Positions 33,665 through 46,314 are shown, counted from the first letter of the stretch. The stretch is DNA of 64,000 nt from Rhizobium grahamii CCGE 502 (GCF_000298315.2 NZ_AEYE02000031.1:124001-188000); one strand, 5' to 3'. Numbers and translations are program-made. Notes: a model not told the origin generated them from the letters alone.

Positions 33665-35632
33665 TCAACTTTCGAGATAGAAGGCCACCGAACGGCGCGG
33701 CACGATGGCCGATGCCACCGATTTCTTGGCAGCATCGGGGGCCAGATGCCGCCAAGAGGCGGAGCCAGGGAGCGTAAAGACTTCCTCGCCGCCCGAGCGA
33801 TTGAAGAGCACCGCCAAGCGCGTGGCCTTGCCGCCTTGCTCGTCTCGGGTTGCAAGTACCATGCCGAGCGTCGAAAAATTCGGGGTCTCCCACTCTTGGA
33901 CGGTCATCGGCCGGCCTGAAGGCGATATCCATTCGACATCGCCGTTGCCGTTGAGGAGGCCCGTTTGAGAGAAGACGGAGAAGCGCTTGCGCAGGCCGGA
34001 GATGAAGGCGGTGTGGGCGACGAGTTCGTCGTCGAGCGCTGGCCAATCCATCCAGGTGATTTCGTTGTCCTGGCAGTAGGCATTGTTGTTGCCGCGCTGA
34101 GTGCGGCCGCCTTCGTCGCCCGCCGTCAGCATGATGCTGCCGCGGCTGGCAAAGAGCGTCGAGAGCAGCGCCTTCAGGTCGTCGCGTCGCCGGCGGATGA
34201 TATCAGGATAGCGACTTTCGCCCTCGACGCCGTTATTCCAGGAGTGGTTTTCATTGTGGCCGTCGCGGTTTTCCTCGCCGTTCGCCTCGTTGTGCTTGCC
34301 GCTGTAGGAAACGAGATCGTTGAGCGTGAAGCCGTCATGGGCCGCGAGGAAGTTTACACTGCGCGTCGCCTGTCCGCCGTTGCGGCCGAAGATGTCGGAG
34401 GATCCTGCAAGTGCAGTCGCCAATGGGCCGGTCTTCCAGTCATCGCCGCGCCAGTAACACCTGATATCGTCGCGGACACGGTCGTTCCACTCGAGGAATG
34501 GCGCCGGGAAATTGCCGAGCTGATAGCCACCGGGGCCGATGTCCCAAGGCTCGGCGATCATCACCCGGTCTTTGAGCACTTCGTCGGCGAGCATCGCCGT
34601 CAGCGTTTCCCCGTTGCCCTCGAAGCCGCTTGCGGTGCGGCCTAGGACGGGGGCGAGGTCGAAGCGGAAGCCGTCTATCCCGGCGCCGAGCACGAAATTC
34701 CGCAGGCTGTCGATGATCAACTGCCTGACATAGGGGTGATCGCAGGCGACGGTGTTGCCGGTGCCGGTATCGTTGACCAGATCGCCGGGGCGCTGTGGCA
34801 AATGGCGATAGAAGGAGAGATTGTCGAGGCCACGCAGCGACAGCGTCGTGCCGAAGCGATCGCTCTCGCCGGTATGATTGAAGACGAGGTCGAGAATGAC
34901 CGCAATGCCTTCTCCGTGGAGTTTCGCAACGGCGTCGCGAAGTTCCGCCATGCCGCCCGGCACGAGCCGCGGATCGAGTGCCATGAAGGCGACGGGGTTG
35001 TAGCCCCAGCTGTTTCTCAGGCTGAGCCGCGGTAAGTGGCGCTCATCGATCCAGGCGGTGATCGGCATGAGCTCGACGGCATTGACGCCGATGCGCTTCA
35101 GATGCGCGATCACCGAGGGATGCGTCAAGGCGGCGACCGTGCCGCGCTGGGCTTCGGGTACATCCGGATGCAGCTTGGTAAAGGAGCGAACAGCGACCTC
35201 GTAGACGAAGCCGCCCGGCTTGAAGAGCGGCTTTATTTGCTTCACCGGCACGTCGCGGGTGACAATAGCCTTCGGCACCAGATGCTGCGTGTCGGCACCG
35301 AAGCTACCGAGCAGCGGATCGTGGCTAAACGGGCGATCGAGTTCCTTGGCGTAGGGATCGACGAGAAGCTTCGACGGATCGAACCAGAGGCCGCTATCGG
35401 GGGCGTAGACACCGTCGGCACGATAGCCGTAGCGTGCGCCTTCCTTCAGTCCGTCGACGAAGAGGCGATGCACGTGGTCATCGCCTCGCTGCATCGGCAA
35501 GCGGGCCAATTCCTTGTCGTCATCGCCGAACAGACACAGTTCGATCCGTCCGGCGTTGTGCGACCAGACGGCGAAATCAACGCCGGTCTCGAAGATGGTT
35601 GCCCCGCCTTGCCCGGATTTATTCGCCGCCAT
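33665..35632 (-). CDS. glgX: Glycogen debranching enzyme GlgX
   Basis: 655 residues, GH13 isoamylase type. An N-terminal carbohydrate-binding domain (GVDFAVWSHNAGRIELCLF) precedes the catalytic barrel with HPSVIAHLKRIGVNAVELMP, nucleophile Asp in GFRFDLAPVLG, acid Glu in MIAEPWDIGPGGYQ, and the stabilising HD pair in FLAAHDGFTLNDLVSY. It hydrolyses alpha-1,6 branches of phosphorylase limit dextrins in the cytoplasm. Last gene of the glgPBCA-pgm-glgX operon, with 10 bp from pgm. Confidence 0.95.
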   Translation of the reverse strand: MAANKSGQGGATIFETGVDFAVWSHNAGRIELCLFGDDDKELARLPMQRGDDHVHRLFVDGLKEGARYGYRADGVYAPDSGLWFDPSKLLVDPYAKELDRPFSHDPLLGSFGADTQHLVPKAIVTRDVPVKQIKPLFKPGGFVYEVAVRSFTKLHPDVPEAQRGTVAALTHPSVIAHLKRIGVNAVELMPITAWIDERHLPRLSLRNSWGYNPVAFMALDPRLVPGGMAELRDAVAKLHGEGIAVILDLVFNHTGESDRFGTTLSLRGLDNLSFYRHLPQRPGDLVNDTGTGNTVACDHPYVRQLIIDSLRNFVLGAGIDGFRFDLAPVLGRTASGFEGNGETLTAMLADEVLKDRVMIAEPWDIGPGGYQLGNFPAPFLEWNDRVRDDIRCYWRGDDWKTGPLATALAGSSDIFGRNGGQATRSVNFLAAHDGFTLNDLVSYSGKHNEANGEENRDGHNENHSWNNGVEGESRYPDIIRRRRDDLKALLSTLFASRGSIMLTAGDEGGRTQRGNNNAYCQDNEITWMDWPALDDELVAHTAFISGLRKRFSVFSQTGLLNGNGDVEWISPSGRPMTVQEWETPNFSTLGMVLATRDEQGGKATRLAVLFNRSGGEEVFTLPGSASWRHLAPDAAKKSVASAIVPRRSVAFYLES

Positions 35633-35642
35633 GCCGCTCCGG

Positions 35643-37280
<1,638 letters not shown>

Positions 37281-38723
37281 TCACTTGCCTTTGGGGGCGA
37301 GGCTTGAATAGAGGGCAGCGTAGCGCTCGGCGCTCTTTTCCCACGAGACATCCGATTTCATGCCCTGCTTTTGCAATTGGGTCCAGACTTTTTGATCGGC
37401 GTAAAGATGTAACGCACGGCGAATGGCCTGCAACAGGCCCGATGCCGTCACAGGCGAGAATTGTATCCCGGTTGCCACTTTCGCCGCAAGAGCGGCATGA
37501 TTGGCGTCGATGACGGTGTCGTTCAAGCCACCGGTGCGTGCGACGATCGGCACGCAGCCGTAGCGCAGCCCGTAGAGCTGCGTCAGGCCGCAGGGTTCGA
37601 AACGCGAAGGGATGATGATGGCGTCGCAACCGGCCTGCATGAGGTGCGACATCGGCTCGTTATAACCGATGGAGACGCCGATTCGACCCGGATGGCGGGC
37701 CGCGGCGGCAAGCAGCGAACCTTCGATTGCCGCATCTCCGGAACCGAGTATCGCAAGCTTTCCGCCCATGTCGACAATCTCATCCGCGGTAGCGGCGATG
37801 ACGTCCATGCCCTTCTGCCAGGTGAGGCGGCTGATGATGCAGAAAATCGGTGCGTTGTCGTTGTGCAGCCCGAAGAACTCGGCAATCGAGGTACGGTTTT
37901 CGACGCGGCTCTTCAGTGTCGTGCCATTGTAGTGGGTGTGGACAACGGGATCGGTCGACGGGTTCCAGACGTCGGTATCGATGCCGTTGACGATGCCGTG
38001 CAAGGAATCAATTCGGCTTGCGATGACGCCCTGGAGGCCCATGCCGAACTCCGGGGTCAGGATCTCGCCGGCGTAGGAGGGACTAACGGTCGTGATGGCG
38101 TGGGCGGTTTGCAGGCCGCCCTTCAGGAAGCCGAGATTGCCGTAATATTCGATGCTTTCGGTTGCGAAGGCGTGCGGCGGCAGGCGAAGACCCGGAAAGA
38201 TGTCCGCGCCGAACTGTCCCTGGAACGCGATATTGTGGATCGTCAGAACACTCGGCAATTCCGGCGTCGGGTTGTAGCGCATGTAAACCGAGGTCATCGC
38301 CGACTGCCAATCGTGCGTGTGAACGAGATCGGGTCGCCAATCCGGCATCAAACCCGCGGCAATCTCGGCGCCTGCCAGCGACAGCGCCGCAAAACGACGC
38401 CAGTTGTCGGGATAGTCCCGACCGGTCGCATCGAGATAGGGGCCTCCCGTGCGGTCGTAATAAGCGGGCGCATTGAGCACGAGGATATCGATCCCCTCAT
38501 GCTCCACTTCGAGGACTGTCGCGGGCTCGCCGAGCAGATCATCGAACTGAAGCCGGACGATGGGATTGCGGATCGCCTTCATCACAGCCGGATAGCCGGG
38601 CATGAGGGTCTTGGTTTCGACGCCGAAACGCTTGAGGGCGATCGGCAGGGCGCCCGCCACGTCGGCGAGGCCCCCTGTCTTGATGAGCGGGAAGACTTCG
38701 GACGAAACCGAAAGAACTTTCAT
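37281..38723 (-). CDS. glgA: Glycogen synthase
   Basis: 480 residues, GT5 family. N-terminal ADP-glucose signature [13 protein letters not shown], followed by the C-terminal nucleotide site [15 protein letters not shown] and the conserved [18 protein letters not shown] with catalytic Glu residues, then [12 protein letters not shown]. It extends alpha-1,4-glucan from ADP-glucose. Starts three bases after the glgC stop region and lies between glgC and pgm. Confidence 0.96.
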   Translation of the reverse strand: MKVLSVSSEVFPLIKTGGLADVAGALPIALKRFGVETKTLMPGYPAVMKAIRNPIVRLQFDDLLGEPATVLEVEHEGIDILVLNAPAYYDRTGGPYLDATGRDYPDNWRRFAALSLAGAEIAAGLMPDWRPDLVHTHDWQSAMTSVYMRYNPTPELPSVLTIHNIAFQGQFGADIFPGLRLPPHAFATESIEYYGNLGFLKGGLQTAHAITTVSPSYAGEILTPEFGMGLQGVIASRIDSLHGIVNGIDTDVWNPSTDPVVHTHYNGTTLKSRVENRTSIAEFFGLHNDNAPIFCIISRLTWQKGMDVIAATADEIVDMGGKLAILGSGDAAIEGSLLAAAARHPGRIGVSIGYNEPMSHLMQAGCDAIIIPSRFEPCGLTQLYGLRYGCVPIVARTGGLNDTVIDANHAALAAKVATGIQFSPVTASGLLQAIRRALHLYADQKVWTQLQKQGMKSDVSWEKSAERYAALYSSLAPKGK

Positions 38724-38726
38724 GTC

Positions 38727-39989
38727 TCACATACCCAGCTTGTCGATCATCGGCTGCGTAATCAGGCAAATGCCACCCTCGCTACGGCGGAAACGCTTGG
38801 CGTCGAGGACCGGATCCTCACCGACGATCAGACCTTCCGGAATGATGACGCCGTGATCGATCACGACGTTGCTGAGTTGCGCGTGCCGTCCGATTTTGAC
38901 GCTCGGCAGCACGACCGCGCCGTCCAGCTTGGAATATGAGTTGGCGCGCACACCGGTGAAAAGCAGACTTCTGTGAAGGGTCGCGCCGGAGATGATGCAG
39001 TCGCCGGCGACGACCGATGACGTCGCCGAGCCACGGCGGCTTTCGTCGTCGTGGACGAACTTGGCCGGCGGTGAGATCTCGGCGTAGGTCCAGATCGGCC
39101 AGGACTTGTCGTAAATGTCCAGTTCCGGAACCACTGCGGTCAGGTCGATGTTGGCCTGCCAGTAGGCGTCGATCGTGCCGACGTCGCGCCAGTAGGGCTC
39201 GTGCTCAAAATCGGAGCGCACGCAGGACTGCGCGAAGCGATGGGCGACGGCCTTACCGTTCTTGACGATGTGGGGGATGATGTCCTTGCCGAAGTCCTTG
39301 CTGGAGTTCGGGTCGGCTGCGTCGCGGCGCAGTGCATCGATCAGGAACTTGGTGTGGAAAACGTAGATGCCCATCGAGGCAAGGGCGAAATCCGGATTGC
39401 CGGGGATGCCGGGCGGATCCGCGGGCTTTTCGACGAAGTCGATGATCCGGTCGGTCGTATCGACATGCATGACGCCGAAGCCGACGGCTTCCATGCGCGG
39501 CACCTCCAGGCAGCCGATAGTCACATCGGCACCGGAATCCACATGCTGTTGCAGCATGTATTCATAGTCCATCTTGTAGACATGGTCGCCGGCGAGGATG
39601 ACCATGTATTCGACGCCGTAATCCTCGATGATGTCGATGTTCTGGTAGACGGCATCGGCCGTGCCTTCATACCATTGCGTCTCGGAGACACGCTGGGAGG
39701 CCGGCAGAATGTCGAAGCTTTCGTTTCTCTCGGGGCGGAAGAAGTTCCAGCCGCGCTGCATGTGTCGGATCAGCGAGTGCGCCTTGTACTGGGTGGCGAC
39801 GCCAATGCGTCGGATACCCGAGTTCAAGGCGTTGGACAGCGCGAAGTCGATGATGCGGGTCTTGCCGCCGAAATAGACCGCCGGCTTGGCGCGGCGATCG
39901 GTGAGTTCCTTCAGGCGGCTGCCCCTGCCGCCAGCGAGAACATAGGCCATTGCGTCGCGGGCAAGTGGCTGAACGCGTTTTTCTACCAT
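38727..39989 (-). CDS. glgC: Glucose-1-phosphate adenylyltransferase
   Basis: 420 residues. The nucleotidyltransferase signature [20 protein letters not shown] with its catalytic and effector residues, [20 protein letters not shown], and a left-handed beta-helix C-terminus ([40 protein letters not shown]) are present. It makes ADP-glucose, the committed step. In Rhizobiales the enzyme is activated by fructose 6-phosphate and pyruvate; this is family knowledge. GGGAGG lies six bases before the ATG. Confidence 0.96.
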   Translation of the reverse strand: MVEKRVQPLARDAMAYVLAGGRGSRLKELTDRRAKPAVYFGGKTRIIDFALSNALNSGIRRIGVATQYKAHSLIRHMQRGWNFFRPERNESFDILPASQRVSETQWYEGTADAVYQNIDIIEDYGVEYMVILAGDHVYKMDYEYMLQQHVDSGADVTIGCLEVPRMEAVGFGVMHVDTTDRIIDFVEKPADPPGIPGNPDFALASMGIYVFHTKFLIDALRRDAADPNSSKDFGKDIIPHIVKNGKAVAHRFAQSCVRSDFEHEPYWRDVGTIDAYWQANIDLTAVVPELDIYDKSWPIWTYAEISPPAKFVHDDESRRGSATSSVVAGDCIISGATLHRSLLFTGVRANSYSKLDGAVVLPSVKIGRHAQLSNVVIDHGVIIPEGLIVGEDPVLDAKRFRRSEGGICLITQPMIDKLGM

Positions 39990-40009
39990 TTTTATCCTCC
40001 CACCAGTCG

Positions 40010-42217
40010 TCAGTTCTCAGGTTCAAGCATGATCGTCGCCAAGGGCGGCAAGGTGACCGACGCGGCAATGCTGCCGCCGGCGTTGACGGCCTGAACGCGA
40101 CCGCCATTGCCCTTGCCGCTGCCGCCGTAAATGTCGGCATCGGTATTCAGGATTTCGCGCCACCGTCCCTCGATCGGCAGGCGCACCGTATAGTTTTCGC
40201 GATAAACCGGCGTCAGATTGCAGATGACGGCAACCGGCTTCTCCCCCGGTGCCTTGCGCAGCCAGGCAAAGACCGAATTTTCATGATCGTCGGCGATCAG
40301 CCACTCGAAGCCGTCGCCCTCGCAATCGCGGGCGTGCAGTGCCGGCTTGCTGCGGTAGCTGAAGTTCAGGTCGCGCACCAGCCGCCGCATGCCTTCGTGC
40401 ATGCGGTATTGCAGCAGGTTCCAATCGAGTGACGTCGCTTCGTTCCATTCGCTCCACTGCGCGAATTCCTGACCCATGAAGAGCAGCTTCTTGCCCGGAT
40501 AGCCCCACATGAAGGCGTAGTAGGCCCGCAGATTGGCGAACTTCTGCCAGTCGTCGCCGGGCATCTTGGCGATCAGCGAGCCTTTTCCGTGTACCACCTC
40601 GTCGTGTGAGAGCGGCAGCACGAAGTTTTCGGAATAGGCATAAAGCAGGCCGAAGGTCAGCTCGTTGTGGTGATGCTTGCGATGGATCGGCTCGCGGCTC
40701 ATGTAGCTCAGCGTGTCGTGCATGAAGCCCATGTTCCACTTGAAGCCGAAGCCGAGGCCGCCTTCGTGTACCGGCTGCGAGACCTTCGGCCAGGAGGTCG
40801 ATTCCTCGGCGATGGTCATGACACCAGGATGTTCGGCGTAGATGCGGGTATTCATGTTCTGCAGGAAGCGCACCGCCTCCAGATTTTCGTTGCCGCCGTA
40901 CTCGTTCGGTATCCATTCGCCGTGCTTGCGGGAATAATCGAGGTAGAGCATCGAGGCCACGGCATCGACGCGCAGCCCGTCGAGATGGAACTTTTCCGCC
41001 CAGTAGAGCGCATTGTTGACGAGGTAGGAGACGACCTCGGTGCGGCCGAAATTGTAGATCGCCGTGTTCCAGTCGGGATGAAAGCCCTTGCGCGGGTCTT
41101 CGTGCTCATAGAGCGCCGTGCCGTCGAACCAGCCGAGGCCGTGTTCGTCGGTCGGGAAGTGGGCCGGTACCCAATCGAGGATGATGCCGATACCGACCTT
41201 GTGGCAGCCGTTAACGAAGCGGGCGAAACCCTCGGGCTCGCCGAAGCGGGCGGTCGGTGCATAGAGCCCGGTCGTCTGGTATCCCCAGGATGGATCATAG
41301 GGATGTTCAGTGATTGGCAGAAACTCGATGTGGGTGAAGCCCATGTCGACGCAATAGGGGATCAGGCGAGAGGCAAGTTCGTCCCAAGAGAGGAAGGAAC
41401 CGTCGTCGCGCCGCTGCCAGGAGCCCGCATGCACCTCGTAGATCGAGATCGGCTGACGGCGCTTGTCGGTCGTCCCCCAGTGCTTCAGGTGCGCCTCGTC
41501 GTCCCATTCCTGCAGCAGTTCAGGGGCTGCGACCGAGGCGGTCTTCGGGCGCAACTCGCTGCGTCGTGCGAACGGATCGGCCTTTAGCGGCAGGAGGACG
41601 CCGTCCTGGCCGCGGATTTCGAACTTGTAGGCAACGCCGGTCGGGACATCGGGCGCAAAGATCTCCCAGATGCCGGCGCCGGAGCGGAACCGCATGACGT
41701 GACGGCGGCCGTCCCAGCCGTTGAAATCGCCGACCACTGAGACGCGCTGGGCGTTCGGCGCCCAGACGGCGAAATGAATACCCTGTGCGCCTTCGTGGTT
41801 GATCCAGTGTGCGCCCATCTTGTCGAAGAGCCGAAGGTGGGAGCCCTGGCGCGCGTAGTAGTCATCCATCGGCCCGAGAACCGGCCCGAAGCTGTAGGGG
41901 TCGGTGACCGCCCATTCGGCATCGCCGCGCCGTGCCCGGTAGCGCACCGGCCGCTGCTTCGTCACCGAGACCGCACCGGCAAAAAAGCCGTCAGGATGTT
42001 GTAGCTTCAGTTCGCCGATGACGCTGCCGTCGAGCGTCATCGCCGTCACCTCTTCGGCGCCCGGAATGAAGCAGCGGGCCACATAGACGTCGCCTGATTT
42101 GTGGACGCCCAGAACCGCGAATGGATTGGAATGCGACCCTGCGAGGATTGCCGCTATCTCGTCTGCCGAAATCTCCCAGGGAAGTCTGACTTCAGGGGTG
42201 GCTTTCGGCGTTTTCAT
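40010..42217 (-). CDS. glgB: 1,4-alpha-glucan branching enzyme
   Basis: 735 residues with two N-terminal CBM48-like modules ([40 protein letters not shown]), then a GH13 barrel: nucleophile Asp in [15 protein letters not shown], acid Glu in [10 protein letters not shown], and [15 protein letters not shown]. It makes alpha-1,6 branches in glycogen. Overlaps glgP by four bases (ATGA), showing translational coupling. Confidence 0.96.
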   Translation of the reverse strand: MKTPKATPEVRLPWEISADEIAAILAGSHSNPFAVLGVHKSGDVYVARCFIPGAEEVTAMTLDGSVIGELKLQHPDGFFAGAVSVTKQRPVRYRARRGDAEWAVTDPYSFGPVLGPMDDYYARQGSHLRLFDKMGAHWINHEGAQGIHFAVWAPNAQRVSVVGDFNGWDGRRHVMRFRSGAGIWEIFAPDVPTGVAYKFEIRGQDGVLLPLKADPFARRSELRPKTASVAAPELLQEWDDEAHLKHWGTTDKRRQPISIYEVHAGSWQRRDDGSFLSWDELASRLIPYCVDMGFTHIEFLPITEHPYDPSWGYQTTGLYAPTARFGEPEGFARFVNGCHKVGIGIILDWVPAHFPTDEHGLGWFDGTALYEHEDPRKGFHPDWNTAIYNFGRTEVVSYLVNNALYWAEKFHLDGLRVDAVASMLYLDYSRKHGEWIPNEYGGNENLEAVRFLQNMNTRIYAEHPGVMTIAEESTSWPKVSQPVHEGGLGFGFKWNMGFMHDTLSYMSREPIHRKHHHNELTFGLLYAYSENFVLPLSHDEVVHGKGSLIAKMPGDDWQKFANLRAYYAFMWGYPGKKLLFMGQEFAQWSEWNEATSLDWNLLQYRMHEGMRRLVRDLNFSYRSKPALHARDCEGDGFEWLIADDHENSVFAWLRKAPGEKPVAVICNLTPVYRENYTVRLPIEGRWREILNTDADIYGGSGKGNGGRVQAVNAGGSIAASVTLPPLATIMLEPEN

Positions 42218-44676
42218 CCGGCTCTCCAGATTTCCTTGGCGTATTGACGGATCGTGCGGTCGGACGAGAACCAGCCCATACGGGCCGTGTTGCAGATCGC
42301 CTTCGAACTCCAGGTGGACGGATCGGTCCAGAGTTGGTCGACTTCGCGCTGGGCTTGGGCGTAAGCATCGAAATCGGCGGCCACCATGAACCAGTCATGG
42401 GCATAGATGCCTTCGATCAACGCGGAGTACCGGTTTCGATCGTCATGCGAGAACACGCCGGAGCTGATGGCTTGGAGCGCCTGCGATAGCTCGCGCGACG
42501 CCTCGATGATGGCGCGGGGATTGTGGCCATCGGCACGGGCGGCGGCGACCTCGTCGGCACGCAGGCCGAAGATGATGATGTTGTCCTCGCCGACGTGATC
42601 GCGCATTTCGACGTTGGCGCCATCGAGCGTTCCGATCGTCAGAGCGCCGTTGAGGCCAAACTTCATGTTGCCGGTACCGGAGGCTTCCATGCCGGCGGTC
42701 GAGATCTGCTCGGAAAGGTCGGCGGCGGGCACCATCACCTCGGCGAGCGAGACGTTGTAGTTCGGGACGAAGACCACTTTCAGCAGGCCGCGGACGGCCG
42801 GGTCATTGTTGATCGTGCGGGCCACGTCATTGATCAGTTTGATGATCAGCTTGGCGTTGTGGTAGCTCGGCGCCGCCTTGCCGGCGAAAAGCTTGACGCG
42901 CGGAACCCAGTCCAGCTCGGGGTGCGAGCGGATCTGGTCGTAAAGCGCGACGGCCTCGATGATGTTCAGGAGCTGGCGCTTGTATTCGTGGATGCGCTTG
43001 ATCTGGATATCGAACATCGCCGACGGGTCGAGCTTGATGCCCATGCGGCTGGCGACGAGATTGGACAATGCCACCTTGTTGGCGCGCTTCACGGCCGCAA
43101 ACTTCTCCTGGAAGCTTGCATCGTTTGCGAACTTGTCGAGTGGCTTCAGCTTCTCGGCGTCGTCGAGGAAGTCGTCGCCGATCGTTTCGCGGATCAGCGA
43201 GGTCAGGCCGGGATTGCACTGCTGCAACCAGCGGCGCGGCGTGATGCCGTTCGTCTTGTTGTTGATGCGGTCGGGATAGAGCTTGTGCAGATCGGCAAAC
43301 ACCGTGACCTTCATCAGATCGGTGTGGAGAGCCGAAACGCCGTTGATCGAATGGGCGCCGACGAAGGCGAGATTGCCCATGCGGACGCGGCGCTCGCCAC
43401 TTTCCTCGATCAGGGAAATCGAGCGGATTTCCGTCTCCGAGAATGTCTTGGTCTTGCGCGCTTCGACGAGGACCTTCGCGTTGATCGCGTAGATGATCTG
43501 CATGTGGCGCGGCAGCAGGCGCTCGAAGAGCGGGATTGGCCAGCTTTCCAAGGCTTCTGGTAGGAGCGTGTGGTTGGTGTATCCAATCGTGCCACGGGTG
43601 ATATCCCAGGCCTGGTCGAAGTCGAGGCCGTGAACATCGCACAGCAGGCGCATCAGTTCGGCGACCGAGACGGCGGGATGCGTATCGTTCAGGTGGATCG
43701 CCACCTTGTCCGGCAGCGAGGTGAAATCATCGTACTGCTGCAGGTGACGGCGCAAAATGTCCTGCAGCGAGGCGGAGGAGAAGAAGAACTCCTGGCGCAG
43801 ACGCAACTCCTGGCCGGCGGGTGTCGCATCAGCCGGGTAGAGAACGCGCGTCAGGCTTTCGGCCTTGTTGCTTTCGCGCAGCGCGCCGATGTGGTCACCG
43901 GCGTTGAAGGCATCGAGCAAGATCGGGTCGATCGGCTGGGCCGACCAGAGGCGCAGCGTGTTGACGCGCTTGCCGCGCCAGCCGACGACAGGGGTGTCAA
44001 AGGCGGCGGCGATGACGCGCTCGGCCGGTTTCCAGACATAGCGCGGCTCGCCCTCGGGGTTGTTGACGACATCGACCGTACCGCCGAAGCCGATTTCGTA
44101 AGCGCTTTCCCGGCGCTCGAACTCCCAAGGGTTGCCGTGCGCCAACCAGCTTTCCGGCAACTCTACCTGCCAGCCGTCGGCAAGCTGCTGGCGGAAGAGG
44201 CCGTGCACATAACGGATGCCGTAGCCATAGGCCGGTACATCGACGGTCGCCATGCTTTCCATGAAACAGGCGGCGAGACGGCCAAGGCCGCCATTGCCGA
44301 GCGCAGCATCCGGCTCGAGGCCGGCAATGACGGAAACATCGACACCGAGCGAGGTCAGTGCATCGCGAACCTGCTCCATCAGGCCGAGGTTCGAGACCGC
44401 ATCGCGCATCAGGCGGCCGATGAGGAATTCGAGGGACAGGTAGTAAACGCGCTTGTCGCCGGTCGAATAGACCTTGCGGGTCGATTCCATCCACTTGTCG
44501 ATGATGCGGTCGCGGATGACGAGAATGGTGGCGGTCAGCCAGTCATGCGGCTTGGCGACCTTCGCGTCCTTGCCGATGCGGTAGGTCAGGCGTTCAATGA
44601 TTTCTTCGGCGAGAATTTCCGGTTTGGAACTGCGGGGCGCGGGGGAGGGGATCGTCGGCTTCGAAACGGTATTCAT
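42214..44676 (-). CDS. glgP: Glycogen phosphorylase
   Basis: 820 residues, GT35. The pyridoxal-phosphate Lys is in EASGTGNMKFGLNGALTIGT; substrate phosphate and active-site loop HLNDTHPAVSVAELMRLL and YTNHTLLPEALESWP are conserved. It releases glucose 1-phosphate from glycogen. It is the first gene of the operon, so degradation and synthesis are co-transcribed. GAGGA lies seven bases upstream of the ATG. Two near-identical 18-bp repeats upstream may regulate it. Confidence 0.96.
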   Translation of the reverse strand: MNTVSKPTIPSPAPRSSKPEILAEEIIERLTYRIGKDAKVAKPHDWLTATILVIRDRIIDKWMESTRKVYSTGDKRVYYLSLEFLIGRLMRDAVSNLGLMEQVRDALTSLGVDVSVIAGLEPDAALGNGGLGRLAACFMESMATVDVPAYGYGIRYVHGLFRQQLADGWQVELPESWLAHGNPWEFERRESAYEIGFGGTVDVVNNPEGEPRYVWKPAERVIAAAFDTPVVGWRGKRVNTLRLWSAQPIDPILLDAFNAGDHIGALRESNKAESLTRVLYPADATPAGQELRLRQEFFFSSASLQDILRRHLQQYDDFTSLPDKVAIHLNDTHPAVSVAELMRLLCDVHGLDFDQAWDITRGTIGYTNHTLLPEALESWPIPLFERLLPRHMQIIYAINAKVLVEARKTKTFSETEIRSISLIEESGERRVRMGNLAFVGAHSINGVSALHTDLMKVTVFADLHKLYPDRINNKTNGITPRRWLQQCNPGLTSLIRETIGDDFLDDAEKLKPLDKFANDASFQEKFAAVKRANKVALSNLVASRMGIKLDPSAMFDIQIKRIHEYKRQLLNIIEAVALYDQIRSHPELDWVPRVKLFAGKAAPSYHNAKLIIKLINDVARTINNDPAVRGLLKVVFVPNYNVSLAEVMVPAADLSEQISTAGMEASGTGNMKFGLNGALTIGTLDGANVEMRDHVGEDNIIIFGLRADEVAAARADGHNPRAIIEASRELSQALQAISSGVFSHDDRNRYSALIEGIYAHDWFMVAADFDAYAQAQREVDQLWTDPSTWSSKAICNTARMGWFSSDRTIRQYAKEIWRAG

Positions 44677-44721
44677 CGTTAGTCCTCGCCAATTTCGGTT
44701 CGGTTTCAGTACGTTATGCCA

Positions 44722-44739
44722 ATTTCAATCGGTTTACCG
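44722..44739 (+). repeat. 18-bp direct repeat upstream of glgP, copy A
   Basis: ATTTCAATCGGTTTACCG, 46 bp upstream of the glgP start; pairs with copy B at 44846-44863, differing at one base. Possible operator pair for the glg operon. Confidence 0.4.
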
Positions 44740-44845
44740 CGCACTAAAGACGCAGTTTATGCATCGTTACTACGCAGTTGCAACAAAGGAATTACCCAAA
44801 CGAAAAAATTGGCCAAGCGCGCCGCCCGGCAGCGGAAAGAACTTG

Positions 44846-44863
44846 ATTTCAATCGGTTTTCCG
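44846..44863 (+). repeat. 18-bp direct repeat upstream of glgP, copy B
   Basis: ATTTCAATCGGTTTTCCG; identical to copy A except one base. It also begins a hairpin AATCGG / CCGATT around TTTT (44850-44865). Confidence 0.4.
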
Positions 44864-44892
44864 ATTTTCATGCGCGCGATTTCGCAGGCAAA

Positions 44893-44930
44893 CGAAAAGC
44901 CGCTCCGGTTTGTTCCGGAGCGGCTTTTCG
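44893..44930. terminator. Strong bidirectional terminator between the tadG-like gene and glgP
   Basis: 16-bp perfect stem CGAAAAGCCGCTCCGG / CCGGAGCGGCTTTTCG with a 6-base loop and A/T tracts at both ends. It terminates the tadG-like gene (minus strand) and insulates the glg promoter region. Confidence 0.88.
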
Positions 44931-44952
44931 TTTGAGGGTGATAGCTTGCCGT

Positions 44953-46143
44953 CTATTGGGTGACCAGCACCTTGTCCGAGGCAGCTTCCGAGCCGATCGC
45001 CGTGAACGCTCCCAGCAGGTCGGTCATGCTTTCCGCCTGGAAGTAGTAGCCGGCACCGCTCGCGCAACTGAGGAGGAGGTTCTTTCCGGCGGTGGGCGCC
45101 ATGAAGGCCACCGAGTAGATTTTGATGCCCTTTTGCTTCGCGTCGGTGCAGTATTCCAAGGTTTTGGTATCGGACGACGAAGCGTTGTTTTCACCGTCAG
45201 TCATTAATACAATATATTTTGTAAGCTTTTCGTTTCCGGCTTGCTGTTGAATCTGCGTTTCTGACGTGGAGCCGGTGGTTGTCAGCCCGTCAAGCGCCGC
45301 TTTCATAGGCGCAGCCGATTCCGTGCCGCCACCCGCCGACAAGACGTTAATTACGCTGCTTCTCGTTTGAGAGGTGCCCCAGGCAAACTTGCTTGATACT
45401 TGAATTTTGCTGCTCCAGCCAATTGCGTTCGTGCGCGCATACTTGGAGGTGGGATCGGCTTTATCCAACTGATCCAGAAGCAAATTCGCAGCCGTCTTCA
45501 AGGCATCAATCTTCTTGACGTAACACGGACTGTAACTGCCGGTCTTGGTGCCGCTGGTATTGTAGTGGTCGCACTTGTTGTTGTTCAGCTTGGTCGTCGT
45601 GTCAGCCAACATCGAACCTGACTCGTCGAGGGCAAGGGTCATAGACAAAGCGCTCTTTACTTCGCTCGTGCCGCTGCTCGTTGAACTGGAGGTCGCGATG
45701 TTGACCGTCTTCTTGCCAAGCACATTCATTAGCGGAGTCAAACTCATCGCATATGCAGCATCGACCTTGACCTTATAGCTTTTGCTGGTGGCCGTTGTGG
45801 TCGTCGTGACAGAAGCCGTTGTTGAGTTTTTCAGGGAGGCCGCGTCGGTACTACTCATATAGTTCGCCATCTGACCGACGACGAAATCTTTCGCCAAAGC
45901 TTCGGCCGCGGCGCCATCAGCGACCGTACCTTTTGCAAGCGCCGTGGCCGCTGCAAGCGCGGCCGCATCGGAAGCCTCCTGAAGCTGGCGCTGCTGCAGG
46001 ACCATGTTGGAAAAGTCGATTGCGACGCCGGCGGTCCCGATCAGAACCGGGACGACGATGGCGGTCACCATTCCGAAGTTGCCACTGCGATCTTTCTGTA
46101 GCCGAGACAGGCTCGACTTCAGTCCTTGAAAGGTGCTCATCAT
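44953..46143 (-). CDS. TadG-like Flp pilus-assembly protein with von Willebrand factor A domain
   Basis: 396 residues from ATG 46143 (CAGGTG just upstream; GTG 46149 and ATG 46140 are alternatives). The N-terminus is pseudopilin-like: RSGNFGMVTAIVVPVLIGTA, then VAIDFSNMVLQQRQLQEASD and the Ala-rich helix typical of TadE/TadG. A Ser/Thr-rich linker precedes a VWA domain with the MIDAS motif DESGSM (Asp173), the second site TESAAPMKAAL and LMTDGENN. Four cysteines may form disulphides. It is likely anchored in the inner membrane with VWA outside. No cpa/tad machinery is in the window, so it is an orphan. The central ~700 bp are AT-richer than their surroundings. Confidence 0.87.
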   Translation of the reverse strand: MMSTFQGLKSSLSRLQKDRSGNFGMVTAIVVPVLIGTAGVAIDFSNMVLQQRQLQEASDAAALAAATALAKGTVADGAAAEALAKDFVVGQMANYMSSTDAASLKNSTTASVTTTTTATSKSYKVKVDAAYAMSLTPLMNVLGKKTVNIATSSSTSSGTSEVKSALSMTLALDESGSMLADTTTKLNNNKCDHYNTSGTKTGSYSPCYVKKIDALKTAANLLLDQLDKADPTSKYARTNAIGWSSKIQVSSKFAWGTSQTRSSVINVLSAGGGTESAAPMKAALDGLTTTGSTSETQIQQQAGNEKLTKYIVLMTDGENNASSSDTKTLEYCTDAKQKGIKIYSVAFMAPTAGKNLLLSCASGAGYYFQAESMTDLLGAFTAIGSEAASDKVLVTQ

Positions 46144-46314
46144 GTTCACCTGAGTTAGTGCCCCAATAATGCCTCATTCATGCCTGGCAATTCTTGAGTT
46201 CACCTTTATCAAGTCGTTAGGATTTTAACGGAATGTCGCTTTCTTGCGCGCCGCTTGGGTGAAATGCGCTTTCTGAGCGATCTTTCGAGTCAATGTGTGC
46301 GCTTATGGCGTGTG

